NCBI RefSeq assembly: GCF_023715535.1 | Contig: NZ_JAMBOI010000006.1 | Location: 62,001 to 126,000 of the forward strand | Reading direction: 5' to 3' | Length of the DNA stretch: 64,000 nt | DNA from: Sporosarcina luteola | GTDB lineage: Bacteria; Bacillota; Bacilli; Bacillales_A; Planococcaceae | In this document: positions 1 through 8,351 of the stretch, piece by piece | Layout: each line of letters begins with the position of its first letter | How positions within the stretch are numbered: position 1 is the first letter of the stretch | Notes under the pieces: generated by a model | What the model saw: the letters and a program-made list of their open reading frames with translations, nothing else | Told to the model about the DNA's origin: nothing | Database searches by the model: none | Translations under genes and position numbers: made by a program

Positions 1-275
1 GCGAGAATCAAACGCGGACCGACCGCATTTCCTAATAGCACCTCGATGGCAGCTGCAATCGTTTCCGAAATGACCGCAGCCCCGGGTTTTCGGATAATGT
101 ACATACAAATGATCGACACGATGAACCAAATGCCAAAAATCCATTCATAAGCGACTGGGCCAATGAACCCGGCCCAAATATTCCCGACGTGCAAAAACAA
201 CAAATAGACAATCCCGAACACAACAGAAAACAGCGACATGAGGACGACCTCTTTCAACTTCCATGACTTCAACAT
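1..275 (-). CDS. ykoE: YkoE, thiamine-precursor (HMP) transporter membrane component, partial
   Basis: Membrane S-type component of the YkoEDC thiamine-precursor ABC/ECF-like importer. The reading frame starts at an ATG at 275 just after the ykoF stop and runs off the left edge of the window, so about 91 residues are visible. They include MLKSWKLKEVV, a hydrophobic helix with VVFGIVYLLFLHVGN, then GPVAYEWIFGIWFIVSIIC and IRKPGAAVISE, which match the YkoE family as I know it. It is co-transcribed with ykoF behind the TPP riboswitch. ykoD and ykoC would be expected to follow outside the window. Confidence 0.88.
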   Translation of the reverse strand, partial: MLKSWKLKEVVLMSLFSVVFGIVYLLFLHVGNIWAGFIGPVAYEWIFGIWFIVSIICMYIIRKPGAAVISETIAAAIEVLLGNAVGPRLIL

Positions 276-276
276 A

Positions 277-858
277 TTACAGTCCTCCGTGCGACGGACT
301 GTTGATGCTCATCGAAACCGTCATGACGAGATGCTTATGCTCTTCCGAACGCGCATTGCTGAAAGCCTCTTCATAAAATGCAAACACATCATGGATATCC
401 CCATGGATGCCGCTCGCATAATGCATCGATTCATTAAAAACGCCCTGCTCCTTCGCCCGATCCACTTCACGATAAATGATGTCCATATACGACGGATTAT
501 TCAGCGGATACAGTGCAAATTGAGACGACACATAATGCTTCGTATCATCTGTATTCGCGATCTTCTCGCTCTTTTCCAAATACGCGTCGCCCGCCGAATC
601 ACCCGGGCATCCTGCAGAAAATGTCCCGGATAGCGCAATATGCTTGCCCGTATTCGCCGCATGCAATGCAATCGCCTTCGCTACGTTAAAGACATGGACC
701 TGCTTGCCGCGAATGACGGTAGAGACATCATCTGTATGCATCCACACATTGGACGTGTCCGTCTGTTCTAGCGCTCCTTTAATTACACTCACAAAATCAT
801 CTGCCATCGGATATAACGAAAAACGGAATCCGACGATTGGACTTAATCCACATTCCAT
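277..858 (-). CDS. ykoF: YkoF, thiamine/HMP-binding protein
   Basis: Soluble protein of the ykoFEDC thiamine-precursor uptake operon, known to bind thiamine or hydroxymethylpyrimidine. About 193 residues, the usual size. It holds two repeated ACT-like halves, each opening with a similar motif (GFRFSLYPM near the N terminus, QFALYPLNNPSYM in the middle), and a CPGDSAGDAY stretch typical of the family. A TTG at 867 would give three more residues, but the ATG at 858 (MECGLSP) matches the family N terminus better. It lies directly behind a TPP riboswitch and terminator hairpin, so it should be shut off when thiamine pyrophosphate is high. Confidence 0.9.
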   Translation of the reverse strand: MECGLSPIVGFRFSLYPMADDFVSVIKGALEQTDTSNVWMHTDDVSTVIRGKQVHVFNVAKAIALHAANTGKHIALSGTFSAGCPGDSAGDAYLEKSEKIANTDDTKHYVSSQFALYPLNNPSYMDIIYREVDRAKEQGVFNESMHYASGIHGDIHDVFAFYEEAFSNARSEEHKHLVMTVSMSINSPSHGGL

Positions 859-885
859 TTCCTTCAACCCCCCGTAAAAATTTCA

Positions 886-915
886 TAAAAAAAACTACAT
901 CCCGGAAGATGTAGT
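886..915 (-). terminator. Rho-independent terminator of the TPP riboswitch
   Basis: On the minus strand ACTACATC, a 6-base loop, GATGTAGT and then a run of seven T. It sits between the THI box and ykoF. It is the expression platform of the riboswitch: formed when ligand is bound, so that ykoF is not transcribed. Confidence 0.85.
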
Positions 916-942
916 ACTTCTCCAATATGAAACAATCGGAAA

Positions 943-1040
943 GCCACTACACTTCCCCACGCAGGTATTATCCTGATCGGGTCGTAAGGGATCGGAGCTC
1001 ATGCTCTCATCTCAGCCAATAGTGGGCACCCCTAGTGCAG
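943..1040 (-). promoter_or_regulatory. TPP riboswitch (THI box)
   Basis: The minus strand carries the diagnostic THI-box blocks in order: CTAGGGGTGCCC, GGCTGAGATGAGAG, ACCCGATCAGGATAATACC and TGCGTGGGGAAGTGTAG. These form the pyrimidine- and pyrophosphate-sensing helices of the TPP aptamer. It lies upstream of the ykoF terminator, giving transcriptional control of ykoFE by thiamine pyrophosphate. Confidence 0.95.
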
Positions 1041-1158
1041 AATCGGTATGTAGTTGGTTTTTATGTTGCCTTTAGTATAGATGAAGAATTTTTACTTGTA
1101 AATGGAATCTGACAAACTCGTACTTTCGTCTATAGTGTAGAATGCCTTTCTTGCAATG

Positions 1159-1318
1159 CGCATAAACTCTTCCATTTGCTCATAAAGTCGCGTAATCGCG
1201 CATAAACTCAAGGATTCACGCAGAAATCCATGAATGCACGCATAAACGTGATTAAAAGCTCATAAATCGCAGTATTCACGCATAAAGCAATTTATTCACG
1301 CATAACTGCACTAGCATG
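1159..1318. repeat. Array of eight 20-bp units with conserved CGCATAAA core
   Basis: The core [AG]C[GT]CATAAA recurs at exact 20-bp steps (cores begin at 1161, 1181, 1201, 1221, 1241, 1261, 1281, 1301). One unit has CAGAAA and the last CATAAC. The other 11-12 bases vary but often end in ATTC. The period is not a multiple of three, so the array is not coding. It fills the gap between the riboswitch promoter region and the Nudix gene. Confidence 0.85.
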
Positions 1319-1328
1319 GAGTTTCCGC

Positions 1329-1811
1329 CTACATCTTCCTGCTCATTTTCACGTCAAATCCAGGATGTGTGACATATTCTTTATACTCCACATTCCCGTC
1401 AAACTTATAATATTCTTCAATTCGGGCTCGGATTGCAGGCTGCGTAATATACTCCAACACTTCATCCTTAGGAACCCACTTGCAATCCGACGTCTCGTCC
1501 GATGTGCAAAGCTCTCCGCCGACAGGCTTGCAAGCAAAGTCGAACATCACTTTAGTCGGGACGTCCGTCACTCCGTCATACCATTTATAAATGGCTGAAT
1601 TTGTATACACGCCAATCAAGTGGCTCACTTCCACATCGATGCCGCTCTCCTCTTTCACTTCCCGGATGACGCCGTCCATCAAATTCTCCCCGACTTCGAC
1701 TTGGCCGCCCGGAAACACCCACCCGCCATGATGCGTTTTTACGATTAATAGATTCCCTTCCCTGTCTTCCACAAGCGCCCCACAAGCAACAATATGTGTC
1801 GGCATTGCCAT
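1329..1811 (-). CDS. Nudix hydrolase
   Basis: Hydrolase of nucleoside-diphosphate-linked compounds. The Nudix box is complete: GQVEVGENLMDGVI followed by REVKEESGI (GX5EX7REUXEEXGU). The protein starts MAMPTHIVACGALVEDREGN, typical of ADP-ribose/NTP-type Nudix enzymes. An upstream ATG at 1820 directly abuts the AAAGGGG ribosome-binding site, so the ATG at 1811 (nine bases away) is the better start, giving 160 residues. The substrate cannot be told from the sequence. It stands alone, downstream of the SEC-C gene's terminator. Confidence 0.85.
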   Translation of the reverse strand: MAMPTHIVACGALVEDREGNLLIVKTHHGGWVFPGGQVEVGENLMDGVIREVKEESGIDVEVSHLIGVYTNSAIYKWYDGVTDVPTKVMFDFACKPVGGELCTSDETSDCKWVPKDEVLEYITQPAIRARIEEYYKFDGNVEYKEYVTHPGFDVKMSRKM

Positions 1812-1875
1812 ATTCCCCATCCCCTTTCTTTGAATATATCAATACTACCAATCTTTCACCATTAATAAAAGATTC

Positions 1876-1913
1876 AAAAAATCCACCTATCGCTTTTAAT
1901 AGCAATAGGTGGA
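1876..1913 (-). terminator. Terminator after the SEC-C gene
   Basis: Minus strand TCCACCTATTGCT, short loop, AGCGATAGGTGGA, then six T. It lies 16 bases past the stop of the gene ending at 1929. Confidence 0.85.
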
Positions 1914-1928
1914 GTCGTCATGGAATAT

Positions 1929-2927
1929 TTATGCTTCAACTTGCGAGCGGTAATAAGCGTCTAAGTCCTTATAATACTTATTCATGGAAGAAGGGGAAAC
2001 ATCGAACCATTCGGCGATTTCTTTCAATGTCATAGATAGGGGCTCGAAAAATGAATGTTCTTGGCCGAATCGGATTGCACCAGCTGCAATCGCTGTTTCT
2101 TTACGGGCATTTGGTTGTTGTTCCACTAAAAAGTCTTCGACAACGTCTAGTAACTTTCTAGACATGCGGTCATGTTTTTCGAGAAATTCCATTGCATCGA
2201 GTAATACGCCTGCTTCAAACTCAGTAAACTCGCCGCCTTGATATCCGTTTTGACCAAGCAGCTTCCAGAAATTCATCGCATTTTCTTTTAAGAACTTGCT
2301 GACATCCTGTTCTTCATACGCTGCAAATTGTTTTGCAAATTCCTTGAACACTTCTGCATGATCTGTCGGGAAAAAGATTAGGCTCGACACTGCCAAATGC
2401 TGACTTTCCTCCCCTGTACCGTCAGGAAGCATGAAACAGAATAAGTGTACACCGACTGGTACCGGCTTCTCACTTTCCCGTCGCAACCGGATGACTTCGT
2501 CAGTAAAGATCGATTTCACCGTAATGTACCCTTCTTCAACGCCAGTCACTTCTCCAATTATTGCTTGTGGCTGCTGCCATGTGTCAATTACCCGCAGAAC
2601 GGAAGGACGCAACAGCTTCTTCCTCTGTTTGTCCAAGTAGCCAGTCCAAATTTCCGGTCGATGATGGAAAAAGAATTCATCCAAAACAATGGCTTCAATC
2701 ATCTCTTCTTCGGGCAAATATGTATCCAATGAACGTTTCCATTCATTCGCTAGCTCCAAGTAGTCCGGAAGATCCTTCCGCTCTGGATACAGATCATAAA
2801 ATGTCTGCAGTATCCCTTCCAGTTCTTCCATTTGAACTGTCTCAACGGTAACAGTCTGTTTCGACTGACAACATTTCTTATATTTCTTTCCACTGCCACA
2901 AGGACAAGGTTCATTACGTCCAATCAT
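1929..2927 (-). CDS. SEC-C motif protein
   Basis: 332-residue protein of unknown role. Its N terminus MIGRNEPCPCGSGKKYKKCC is a textbook SEC-C zinc-binding motif (CxC...CC), as found at the C terminus of SecA and in many stand-alone proteins. The rest is acidic and helical, with no domain I can name. The C terminus (LSMTLKEIAEWFDVSPSSMNKYYKDLDAYY) reads like a helix-turn-helix segment, which could mean nucleic-acid binding, but this is inference. Monocistronic, with its own terminator. No transfer signs. Confidence 0.75.
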   Translation of the reverse strand: MIGRNEPCPCGSGKKYKKCCQSKQTVTVETVQMEELEGILQTFYDLYPERKDLPDYLELANEWKRSLDTYLPEEEMIEAIVLDEFFFHHRPEIWTGYLDKQRKKLLRPSVLRVIDTWQQPQAIIGEVTGVEEGYITVKSIFTDEVIRLRRESEKPVPVGVHLFCFMLPDGTGEESQHLAVSSLIFFPTDHAEVFKEFAKQFAAYEEQDVSKFLKENAMNFWKLLGQNGYQGGEFTEFEAGVLLDAMEFLEKHDRMSRKLLDVVEDFLVEQQPNARKETAIAAGAIRFGQEHSFFEPLSMTLKEIAEWFDVSPSSMNKYYKDLDAYYRSQVEA

Positions 2928-3030
2928 TCAAACACTTCCTTCATAAAAATAGAACTTATCTAGTTTACCATTTTTCTGCCGTTTCTGGAACGGTCCCAAA
3001 TTCGTATTTTCTGATATGAATTAATGAACG

Positions 3031-3076
3031 AAAGCCCGGCATTTGATGATGTTTCATCAGATGCCGGGCTTTTTTT
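3031..3076 (-). terminator. Terminator after the ylxY-like gene
   Basis: AAAGCCCGGCAT and its complement ATGCCGGGCTTT form a strong stem directly past the stop codon at 3075. The T run is longer on the plus side, so it may act in both directions. Confidence 0.75.
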
Positions 3077-4004
3077 AATCAATTCGTTTTTCGCTCATTA
3101 GGTCGCTCACTGTTCCGAGTCGAAGCCCTTTTGCTTTAATATCAGTTATCATTGCCCCTAGCCCTTTAGCGACAGGGTCGGTTGGATGCATCAGGATCAT
3201 TGAGCCGTTCTCCACTTTTGATACGACGCGCTGCACCATTTCAGAGGGTTCAGGTTTTTTCCAATCTACCGTGTCGACCGTCCATAATATCGTTTTCATA
3301 TTAAGTTCATGTGCGACATCAATCGTTTGTTGATTGAAGCTTCCGCTAGGCGGTCCAAACCATTTCGGCTTGAAGCCGATTGTTTGCTCGATGACATCAT
3401 TTGTCTTTGAGATTTCTTCCATCGTCTCAGTCCTGGAGCGCTTTTGGAGATCGGGATGACTATACGCATGGTTGCCGATTTCATGACCTTCATTATATAT
3501 CATTAATGCCAAATCGGGATTCTTCTTCGTCCAACTGCCGTCAAAGAAAAAAGTTGCCTTTACTTTTTGATCTTTCAGGATTTTGAGGATGGGCGGGATA
3601 TATTCATCACCCCACGCCACATTGATCAGAAGGGATACCATCGGCTTTTCAGGATTCCCCCTGAAGATCGGCTGAGGATCTAAGTCATCCAAATGAACAG
3701 CAGGAGGCACTTCTTTAAAAACGAGCTTTGTCTCGTCGAACTTCCCTGTTGTCTTCATCTTGTCATAACTGGCGTCGACGTCTACAATCAACCCATTATA
3801 TCCCGGCATCGCCTTCCAGACCCTATCCACCTTCGCATCGATCGGTTTGATTTCATGCTGCTCACTGTAAGATTTGATCTCTTGATGAAGTGCTTCATTT
3901 TTCACAACGGTTTTCATCATTGAGTTTTGAAACATAGCGTTGCTTGGAATCTCGAAAGTTCCCGCTGCTAAGATGAATGCGCCGACAAGCAATAAATACT
4001 TCAT
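3075..4004 (-). CDS. ylxY: YlxY-like polysaccharide deacetylase-family protein
   Basis: Carbohydrate esterase 4 fold protein of sporulating bacilli, 309 residues. It has an N-terminal signal/anchor helix (MKYLLLVGAFILAAGTFEIP) and the NodB domain from about residue 120. The second metal motif is intact (GHEIGNHAYSHPDL, HxxxSHPD) and the third is FGPPSGSFN. In the first motif the usual T-F-D-D is replaced by INVAWGDEY, the form I associate with B. subtilis YlxY, which suggests weak or absent deacetylase activity. In B. subtilis ylxY is associated with sporulation. Here it is monocistronic and away from its usual neighbours. Confidence 0.8.
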   Translation of the reverse strand: MKYLLLVGAFILAAGTFEIPSNAMFQNSMMKTVVKNEALHQEIKSYSEQHEIKPIDAKVDRVWKAMPGYNGLIVDVDASYDKMKTTGKFDETKLVFKEVPPAVHLDDLDPQPIFRGNPEKPMVSLLINVAWGDEYIPPILKILKDQKVKATFFFDGSWTKKNPDLALMIYNEGHEIGNHAYSHPDLQKRSRTETMEEISKTNDVIEQTIGFKPKWFGPPSGSFNQQTIDVAHELNMKTILWTVDTVDWKKPEPSEMVQRVVSKVENGSMILMHPTDPVAKGLGAMITDIKAKGLRLGTVSDLMSEKRID

Positions 4005-4109
4005 GATGTCAATTTCCCAGGCCAGTTATCGTTTATCATTGCCAGTCCTCCATTTGGATATAGTGGCCTTACGATTCCCGTTCGCAAAGGAACTATACTT
4101 GGCCAGTGA

Positions 4110-4676
4110 CTAGCGGTTATGTTTTGCCATCCTAACAATGCGCTGGATAACATCCTCAACTTCACCACTGTTTTTAATTACGAATAACTGATCTGCTTCT
4201 CCCTCAACTGGATCTACGACGTCTTCCTTAAGCGAATCGGCGTTTTGCCGAACGAGGACTTCTTCGAAATTGGACGCGCTTCTGAAGATATCCGTATCAC
4301 GTTGACTGTTCGCAATGCGCGATTGAAGTACAGCATCCGGCAGATCCAAGTGGACGAGGACCCGATGGAATTCATTTTCAGGAAAGAACTGTTCAAGCAA
4401 ATATGCGCGACCTTTCCGGCTTCGATTTGAATTGCAAATAATGAGATGGCAGTCGCTATGCTCTTTCGCATAATCAACAATTAGCCGGGAGATTGCGTGC
4501 TTCAGCGTATTCGGTCCTGTCTTCGGTTGTAAGGACTTGTAGTATGTATTAATAAATGCCCCATGGTTATCTTGATCCACCACAATGGAGTTAGTTAGCT
4601 TTTGTTCCAAAGCCTTCGCAAATGTAGTTTTTCCGCTATGTGTCTTGCCGACAGTAAGTATGATTAGCCTTTTCAT
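4110..4676 (-). CDS. P-loop ATPase/kinase of the zeta-toxin/AAA_33 type
   Basis: 188-residue nucleotide-binding protein. The N terminus MKRLIILTVGKTHSGKTTF is a Walker A (GKTHSGKT) on a first strand, followed by VVDQDNHGAF, LIICNSNRSRKGRA and VLVHLDLPDAVLQSRI, the layout of small-molecule or polynucleotide kinases. The ATG at 4676 is chosen because AGGAG lies eight bases upstream; a longer frame to 4706 lacks such a site. The phosphate acceptor is unknown. No antitoxin-like partner is adjacent, so I do not call it a toxin. Confidence 0.72.
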   Translation of the reverse strand: MKRLIILTVGKTHSGKTTFAKALEQKLTNSIVVDQDNHGAFINTYYKSLQPKTGPNTLKHAISRLIVDYAKEHSDCHLIICNSNRSRKGRAYLLEQFFPENEFHRVLVHLDLPDAVLQSRIANSQRDTDIFRSASNFEEVLVRQNADSLKEDVVDPVEGEADQLFVIKNSGEVEDVIQRIVRMAKHNR

Positions 4677-4789
4677 TGCCACATCTCCTATTCTTACAAT
4701 CTGCAAATCAGTTATTTGAGCACGAACAGAATGAATCCAAGCAAATGACTCATCCTAACAGCACTAGCCGAAAAAGGAGTTGAAACTTC

Positions 4790-5119
4790 ATGAAATATTT
4801 ACTTGTAACGCTTGGATTAATCATGTCAGTTCATGCATCGGTAGCAGATATAACTATCCCTACGCAGCAGCACGAACAAACACCCGCATACGCCAAATGG
4901 GGAGCACTGGCAGTCAAAGAGACTAAACAAAAATACCCCGACGCAAATATTGTCGACTACTTGCATATCGGGAGCGAAACAAAAGACGATACAACCATTG
5001 AAAAGTTCAAGTTATGGTTAAAAGACGACCAGCACGAATTCGGCGTTATTATCCATATCACATTCACCACAAAAACCGATAACATCATCAAAATCGATTT
5101 CCAGGAAACCGACAGGTAA
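4790..5119 (+). CDS. Secreted DUF3889-type small protein
   Basis: 109 residues, with a good AAAGGAG ribosome-binding site. A signal peptide (MKYLLVTLGLIMSVHASVA) with cleavage after AxA leaves a mature domain of about 90 residues: PAYAKWGALAVKETKQKYPDANIVDYLHIG and a strand-rich C-terminal half. This resembles the DUF3889 (YqzG-like) family of extracellular Bacillus proteins of unknown role. It is followed at once by an inverted-repeat element. Confidence 0.7.
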   Translation: MKYLLVTLGLIMSVHASVADITIPTQQHEQTPAYAKWGALAVKETKQKYPDANIVDYLHIGSETKDDTTIEKFKLWLKDDQHEFGVIIHITFTTKTDNIIKIDFQETDR

Positions 5120-5130
5120 AAGTTAAAAGC

Positions 5131-5277
5131 GGTGCCTGTGCAGCACACTAATCAGTTTATTAACCACAATTGAATAAACTGACAATGGAAACATTGAGCT
5201 ATAAGTGTTTATATCTAATTAAGGTGTATTTTTATCCATAATATTAAATAGTCATAAATGCACCTTGCACAGGCACC
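5131..5277. repeat. Inverted-repeat interspersed element, copy A
   Basis: 147 bp bounded by GGTGCCTGTGCAGCA on the left and TGCACCTTGCACAGGCACC on the right, which are inverted relative to each other. It matches copy B at 9376-9521 at both ends (15 bp identical on the left, 27 bp on the right) while the middle has diverged. It carries no gene. It sits between two convergent genes and is followed by repeated CACACAATT. Confidence 0.8.
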
Positions 5278-5296
5278 CACACAATTCTCACACAAT

Positions 5297-6142
5297 TCAC
5301 CAGCCGTTGACGAAGTAGCCGATTGTTTCGATTTCTTCTTCGTTCAATTCTCGTTGCAGTGTGCTGGCCATTTCTTGGCGGATGGCTTCTTCGTTCCCAT
5401 CATGCTTTTGGGTGAGCAGGGCTGAATTTTTCAGCAGTTGCAGAAACGAGTTGAATTCTTCTTTCGGTAGAGGCGCTGGATGATGGGAGAGGAAGTAAAT
5501 ATCCGCATCGTACTTCTCTAATTGCTGAACAAGCTTAAGTATCTTTCCCACTGTATAATTCCACTTTTCAGCGTACAGATTCGCATAGAGGCAGTCCCCT
5601 AAAAACAGTGCCTTTTCTTCCGGAATGAATACAATGCAGGAATCGCTTGAATGGTCGCCGCCGATGTGTTCAATTTCACAAGTCACCCCACCCACATATA
5701 TTGTCATTCGATTTTCGAAGACAATCGTAGGAAGCTGAACTTGGATATCCCGCTCAGAACCGAATTCCTCTTTGATTGCGTCCGCACAAAACGGGATTTC
5801 CGTCCCCTCCTCTACCCGTTGATCCAAGTCTTTGTCTTCCCAGGATAGGGACTGCATTTCTCGGATATTTGCGTAGGTTTCCTTACAGGAAATACTCGGT
5901 ACTGCGATCTCACGCATGCCAAAGACATGGTCCCAATGCCAATGGGTGAGGATGAGCAGATCCGCCCTGACTCCAATTTCCTCGAGCTGTTGTAAAAACA
6001 GCTTGGCATGCTGTGAGGAATTTCCGGAGTCGATGAGCACTGTCTTTTCTTCCCCGACAATCGCCCCTAGTATCGGGCGGTCCGTTACTTGAACAGGCGG
6101 TAAATAATAAAGTCGATCGGATACTTTCGTTAGTTTTTGCAT
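5297..6142 (-). CDS. Metallo-beta-lactamase fold hydrolase
   Basis: 281 residues with the MBL zinc site HWHWDH at about 67-72, a later HIGGDHSSDS histidine and GDCLYAN aspartate. The fold is shared by glyoxalase II, lactonases and many hydrolases; the substrate is not evident. The start is ATG with AGGAGA upstream. It lies 31 bases downstream of the luciferase-like monooxygenase in the same direction, so the two are probably co-transcribed. Confidence 0.85.
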   Translation of the reverse strand: MQKLTKVSDRLYYLPPVQVTDRPILGAIVGEEKTVLIDSGNSSQHAKLFLQQLEEIGVRADLLILTHWHWDHVFGMREIAVPSISCKETYANIREMQSLSWEDKDLDQRVEEGTEIPFCADAIKEEFGSERDIQVQLPTIVFENRMTIYVGGVTCEIEHIGGDHSSDSCIVFIPEEKALFLGDCLYANLYAEKWNYTVGKILKLVQQLEKYDADIYFLSHHPAPLPKEEFNSFLQLLKNSALLTQKHDGNEEAIRQEMASTLQRELNEEEIETIGYFVNGW

Positions 6143-6173
6143 TTTTCTTCTCCTTACTTCCTATCTAAATCTG

Positions 6174-7229
6174 TTATTGCGTGTTTTCTTTTTCCCATCG
6201 TCCAATTTCAGCTCTGACAATTGGAGCCACTTCCGTTCCTAGCAGCTCGATTGCCCTCATGACGTCTTCATGCGGCATGGAACCGACAGGAACGTGGAGC
6301 ATGAAACGTTCAACTCCGACATTCTTACGTAGGAAAATTATTTTCTCCGCGACTGCTTCCGCGTCTCCTACGTACATGGCCCCTTCCAAGCTGCTTGCGG
6401 CCTCAAATGTATCACGTGTGTAAGGTCCCCACCCGCGTTCTTTCCCTAATATATTCATCACTTGAGCTGTTGGCGGGAAGAATTTATCCTTTGCTTCGGC
6501 TGTTGTCTCTCCTACAAACCCATGGGAATGGGATGCAATCTTCAGCTTCGATACGTCATGTCCAGCCTGCTGCGCAGCTCGTTTATATAACTTCACAATC
6601 GGTGCAAACTGCAGAGGACTGCCTCCAATAATCGCTAGAACTAATGGCAGTCCAAGGACACCGGCACGCACGGCGGACTGCGGCGTTCCTCCGCTCGCAA
6701 TCCAAATTGGCAAACGGTCTTGTTCAGGTCGTGGATACACGCCTAAATTTGGAATGGATGGACGATGCTTGCCGTTCCAAATAACCTTTTCGGATTCATT
6801 GAGTTTCAATAATAATTCCAGCTTCTCATCAAATAATTCATTATAATCCTGAAGGTCGTAGCCAAAGAGAGGAAACGATTCGATGAAGGATCCCCTACCC
6901 GCCATTATTTCAGCGCGTCCATTTGATATCGCATCAACTGTTGCAAACTGTTGGTAGAGCCGTACCGGGTCGTCTGAAGACAAAACAGAGACTGCACTCG
7001 TCAGTTTAATCCGGCTTGTCTTTGCGGCCGCTGCAGCAAGCAGAACGGCAGGCGACGAGCATGCAAAATCTTCGCGATGATGTTCCCCTACCCCGAATAC
7101 ATCCAACCCGACTTTATCCGCCAATACGATTTCTTCCACGACTTCACGGATCCGTTCCGCATGGCTTACGACTTGACCCGTTTCTACATCAGGCGTCGTT
7201 TCCACGAATGTTGTTATACCGATTTCCAT
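6174..7229 (-). CDS. LLM-class flavin-dependent oxidoreductase
   Basis: Bacterial luciferase-like monooxygenase fold, 351 residues from the ATG at 7229, which has GAGGAGG at good spacing; the longer frame to 7253 does not. Family signs are [18 protein letters not shown] near residue 50, [25 protein letters not shown] and [11 protein letters not shown]. It would use reduced flavin and oxygen on an unknown substrate. Two-gene unit with the MBL hydrolase downstream. Confidence 0.85.
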   Translation of the reverse strand: MEIGITTFVETTPDVETGQVVSHAERIREVVEEIVLADKVGLDVFGVGEHHREDFACSSPAVLLAAAAAKTSRIKLTSAVSVLSSDDPVRLYQQFATVDAISNGRAEIMAGRGSFIESFPLFGYDLQDYNELFDEKLELLLKLNESEKVIWNGKHRPSIPNLGVYPRPEQDRLPIWIASGGTPQSAVRAGVLGLPLVLAIIGGSPLQFAPIVKLYKRAAQQAGHDVSKLKIASHSHGFVGETTAEAKDKFFPPTAQVMNILGKERGWGPYTRDTFEAASSLEGAMYVGDAEAVAEKIIFLRKNVGVERFMLHVPVGSMPHEDVMRAIELLGTEVAPIVRAEIGRWEKENTQ

Positions 7230-7398
7230 TATTACTGCCTCCTCGTTGAACAATAGCCTTTATTTATTGTATAACAACTTTGATGTATCGGCTGTTTCAA
7301 GGCATTGGCTCTTAATTTCATAGTCCAAGCTATATTCGTGCATAACCTTAGTTGTAACTGAATAAAATTTAAAAATATGCTTGCAAAGGAGTGATTGA

Positions 7399-7464
7399 GT
7401 GGCCAAATGCAAAAAATGTGGTGCAGACAAATCCCAATGCAAGAATTGCAAAAAATGCAGTTAA
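7399..7464 (+). CDS. 21-residue cysteine-rich peptide
   Basis: A GTG start at 7399 with AAAGGAG seven bases upstream opens a frame for 21 residues, MAKCKKCGADKSQCKNCKKC plus S. It has five cysteines arranged CxxC-x6-CxxCxxC, with lysines between. It is followed 24 bases later by a clean Rho-independent terminator. The ribosome-binding site, length, composition and terminator make a real gene likely. It looks like a tiny zinc-ribbon or metal-binding peptide. I know no function. Confidence 0.7.
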   Translation: MAKCKKCGADKSQCKNCKKCS

Positions 7465-7488
7465 CATAGCCCATTAAGAATTGCTTTT

Positions 7489-7512
7489 GTTCCCATACCG
7501 GGAACTTTTTTT
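7489..7512 (+). terminator. Terminator of the small cysteine-rich gene
   Basis: GTTCCC, ATACC loop, GGGAAC and eight T on the plus strand, 24 bases past the stop of the 21-residue peptide. The T run reaches the stop codon of the opposing RNase H-like gene. Confidence 0.85.
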
Positions 7513-8173
7513 ATTCCTTTGCCCTTTCGATTGTTGCCGAAACTTCAATGCCATTCAACGCTTGTGTAGCTAGCCGGTCAGCCTCGGCATTCTTTTTTCG
7601 CGATACCAACTCATATTCCGGTCGAATTCCAAGCTCTTTCATTTTCGCCTCGATTCGATCAGCCCAACTGAATAAATTGTTCTCGACGACCGGCCACTCC
7701 TCACTCAAATGGTTGATGACGACACGGGAATCACCGATGAACCGTACGGAGAGATCATGAACGTTCAACAGCTCCAACTCTTGCAAGCCAAAATGAAGTG
7801 CCGCATATTCGGCTTCGTTATTAGAGATTAGCTCTGATATGGCTACGTTTCTCCTTAGTCGAAACGACGTCCCGTTCTGATCATAGTAGATGACACAGCC
7901 TAAACCGGCAGCCCTCGTTGTCAGGTCGAATCCCCCGTCAAAATAAACTGTGATGTTATGAGGTTCCGTTTCAATCCCTTTCAAATAGCCCTTCATTTCC
8001 TTAACCGTCCATGAGCTGTCGAAACGGTCGATGAACTTTATGCTTTTTGCGCGCCCCGTCCTCTCCAAATCTTCCGCAATGAGAATTGCTTGTGATGCAT
8101 CCATTTCCTCGGAATGGAAGACGGTCTCCATTCCTTTGGGGGATTTATATGTCCATTCAATTGTGACGTTCAT
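7511..8173 (-). CDS. RNase H-like (reverse-transcriptase-like/YpeP-type) protein
   Basis: 220 residues from the ATG at 8173, which has GGAGGGG upstream; a longer open frame to 8317 reads through a repeat element and is discounted. An N-terminal domain of about 75 residues precedes an RNase HI fold with all four acidic residues: VYFDGGFD, NNEAEYAAL, FIGDSRVV and NAEADRLA. It should cleave RNA in RNA/DNA hybrids. Monocistronic. Confidence 0.85.
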   Translation of the reverse strand: MNVTIEWTYKSPKGMETVFHSEEMDASQAILIAEDLERTGRAKSIKFIDRFDSSWTVKEMKGYLKGIETEPHNITVYFDGGFDLTTRAAGLGCVIYYDQNGTSFRLRRNVAISELISNNEAEYAALHFGLQELELLNVHDLSVRFIGDSRVVINHLSEEWPVVENNLFSWADRIEAKMKELGIRPEYELVSRKKNAEADRLATQALNGIEVSATIERAKE

Positions 8174-8230
8174 TGCTACCCCTCCAATTGCAATAATTGC
8201 TGTATTTATGTATATCCAATTTAGTCGCTC

Positions 8231-8350
8231 CTTGCACCTATACAGTTCCGAGTATACATTACACTTGGGATTTAAAATCAAGAAACCAACCGATTTACTC
8301 CTATCGGCTGGCTTCATTACGAATTTTTATCTAGCAAAGGCACCTACACA
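8231..8350. repeat. Degenerate relative of the inverted-repeat element (copy C)
   Basis: Positions 8280-8330 align with 9431-9480 inside copy B (AAGAAACCAAC..., an AT-rich middle, then ATTTTTAT). The right flank has AGGCACCTACACAAT, like the GGCACC-ACACAAT right edge of copies A and B; the left has TTGCACCTATACAG. Ends are decayed, so limits are approximate. Confidence 0.5.
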
Positions 8351-8351
8351 A

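Noticed and set aside
1159..1318. Regular repeats as a CRISPR array
   Set aside because: The period is only 20 bp and the conserved part 8-9 bp; there are no spacer-length gaps and no cas genes.
4110..4676. Zeta-toxin of a toxin-antitoxin pair
   Set aside because: Fold is compatible, but there is no small partner gene next to it, and related P-loop kinases are common.
8174..8317. N-terminal extension of the RNase H-like protein
   Set aside because: It reads into the degenerate repeat element; a strong ribosome-binding site precedes the ATG at 8173.
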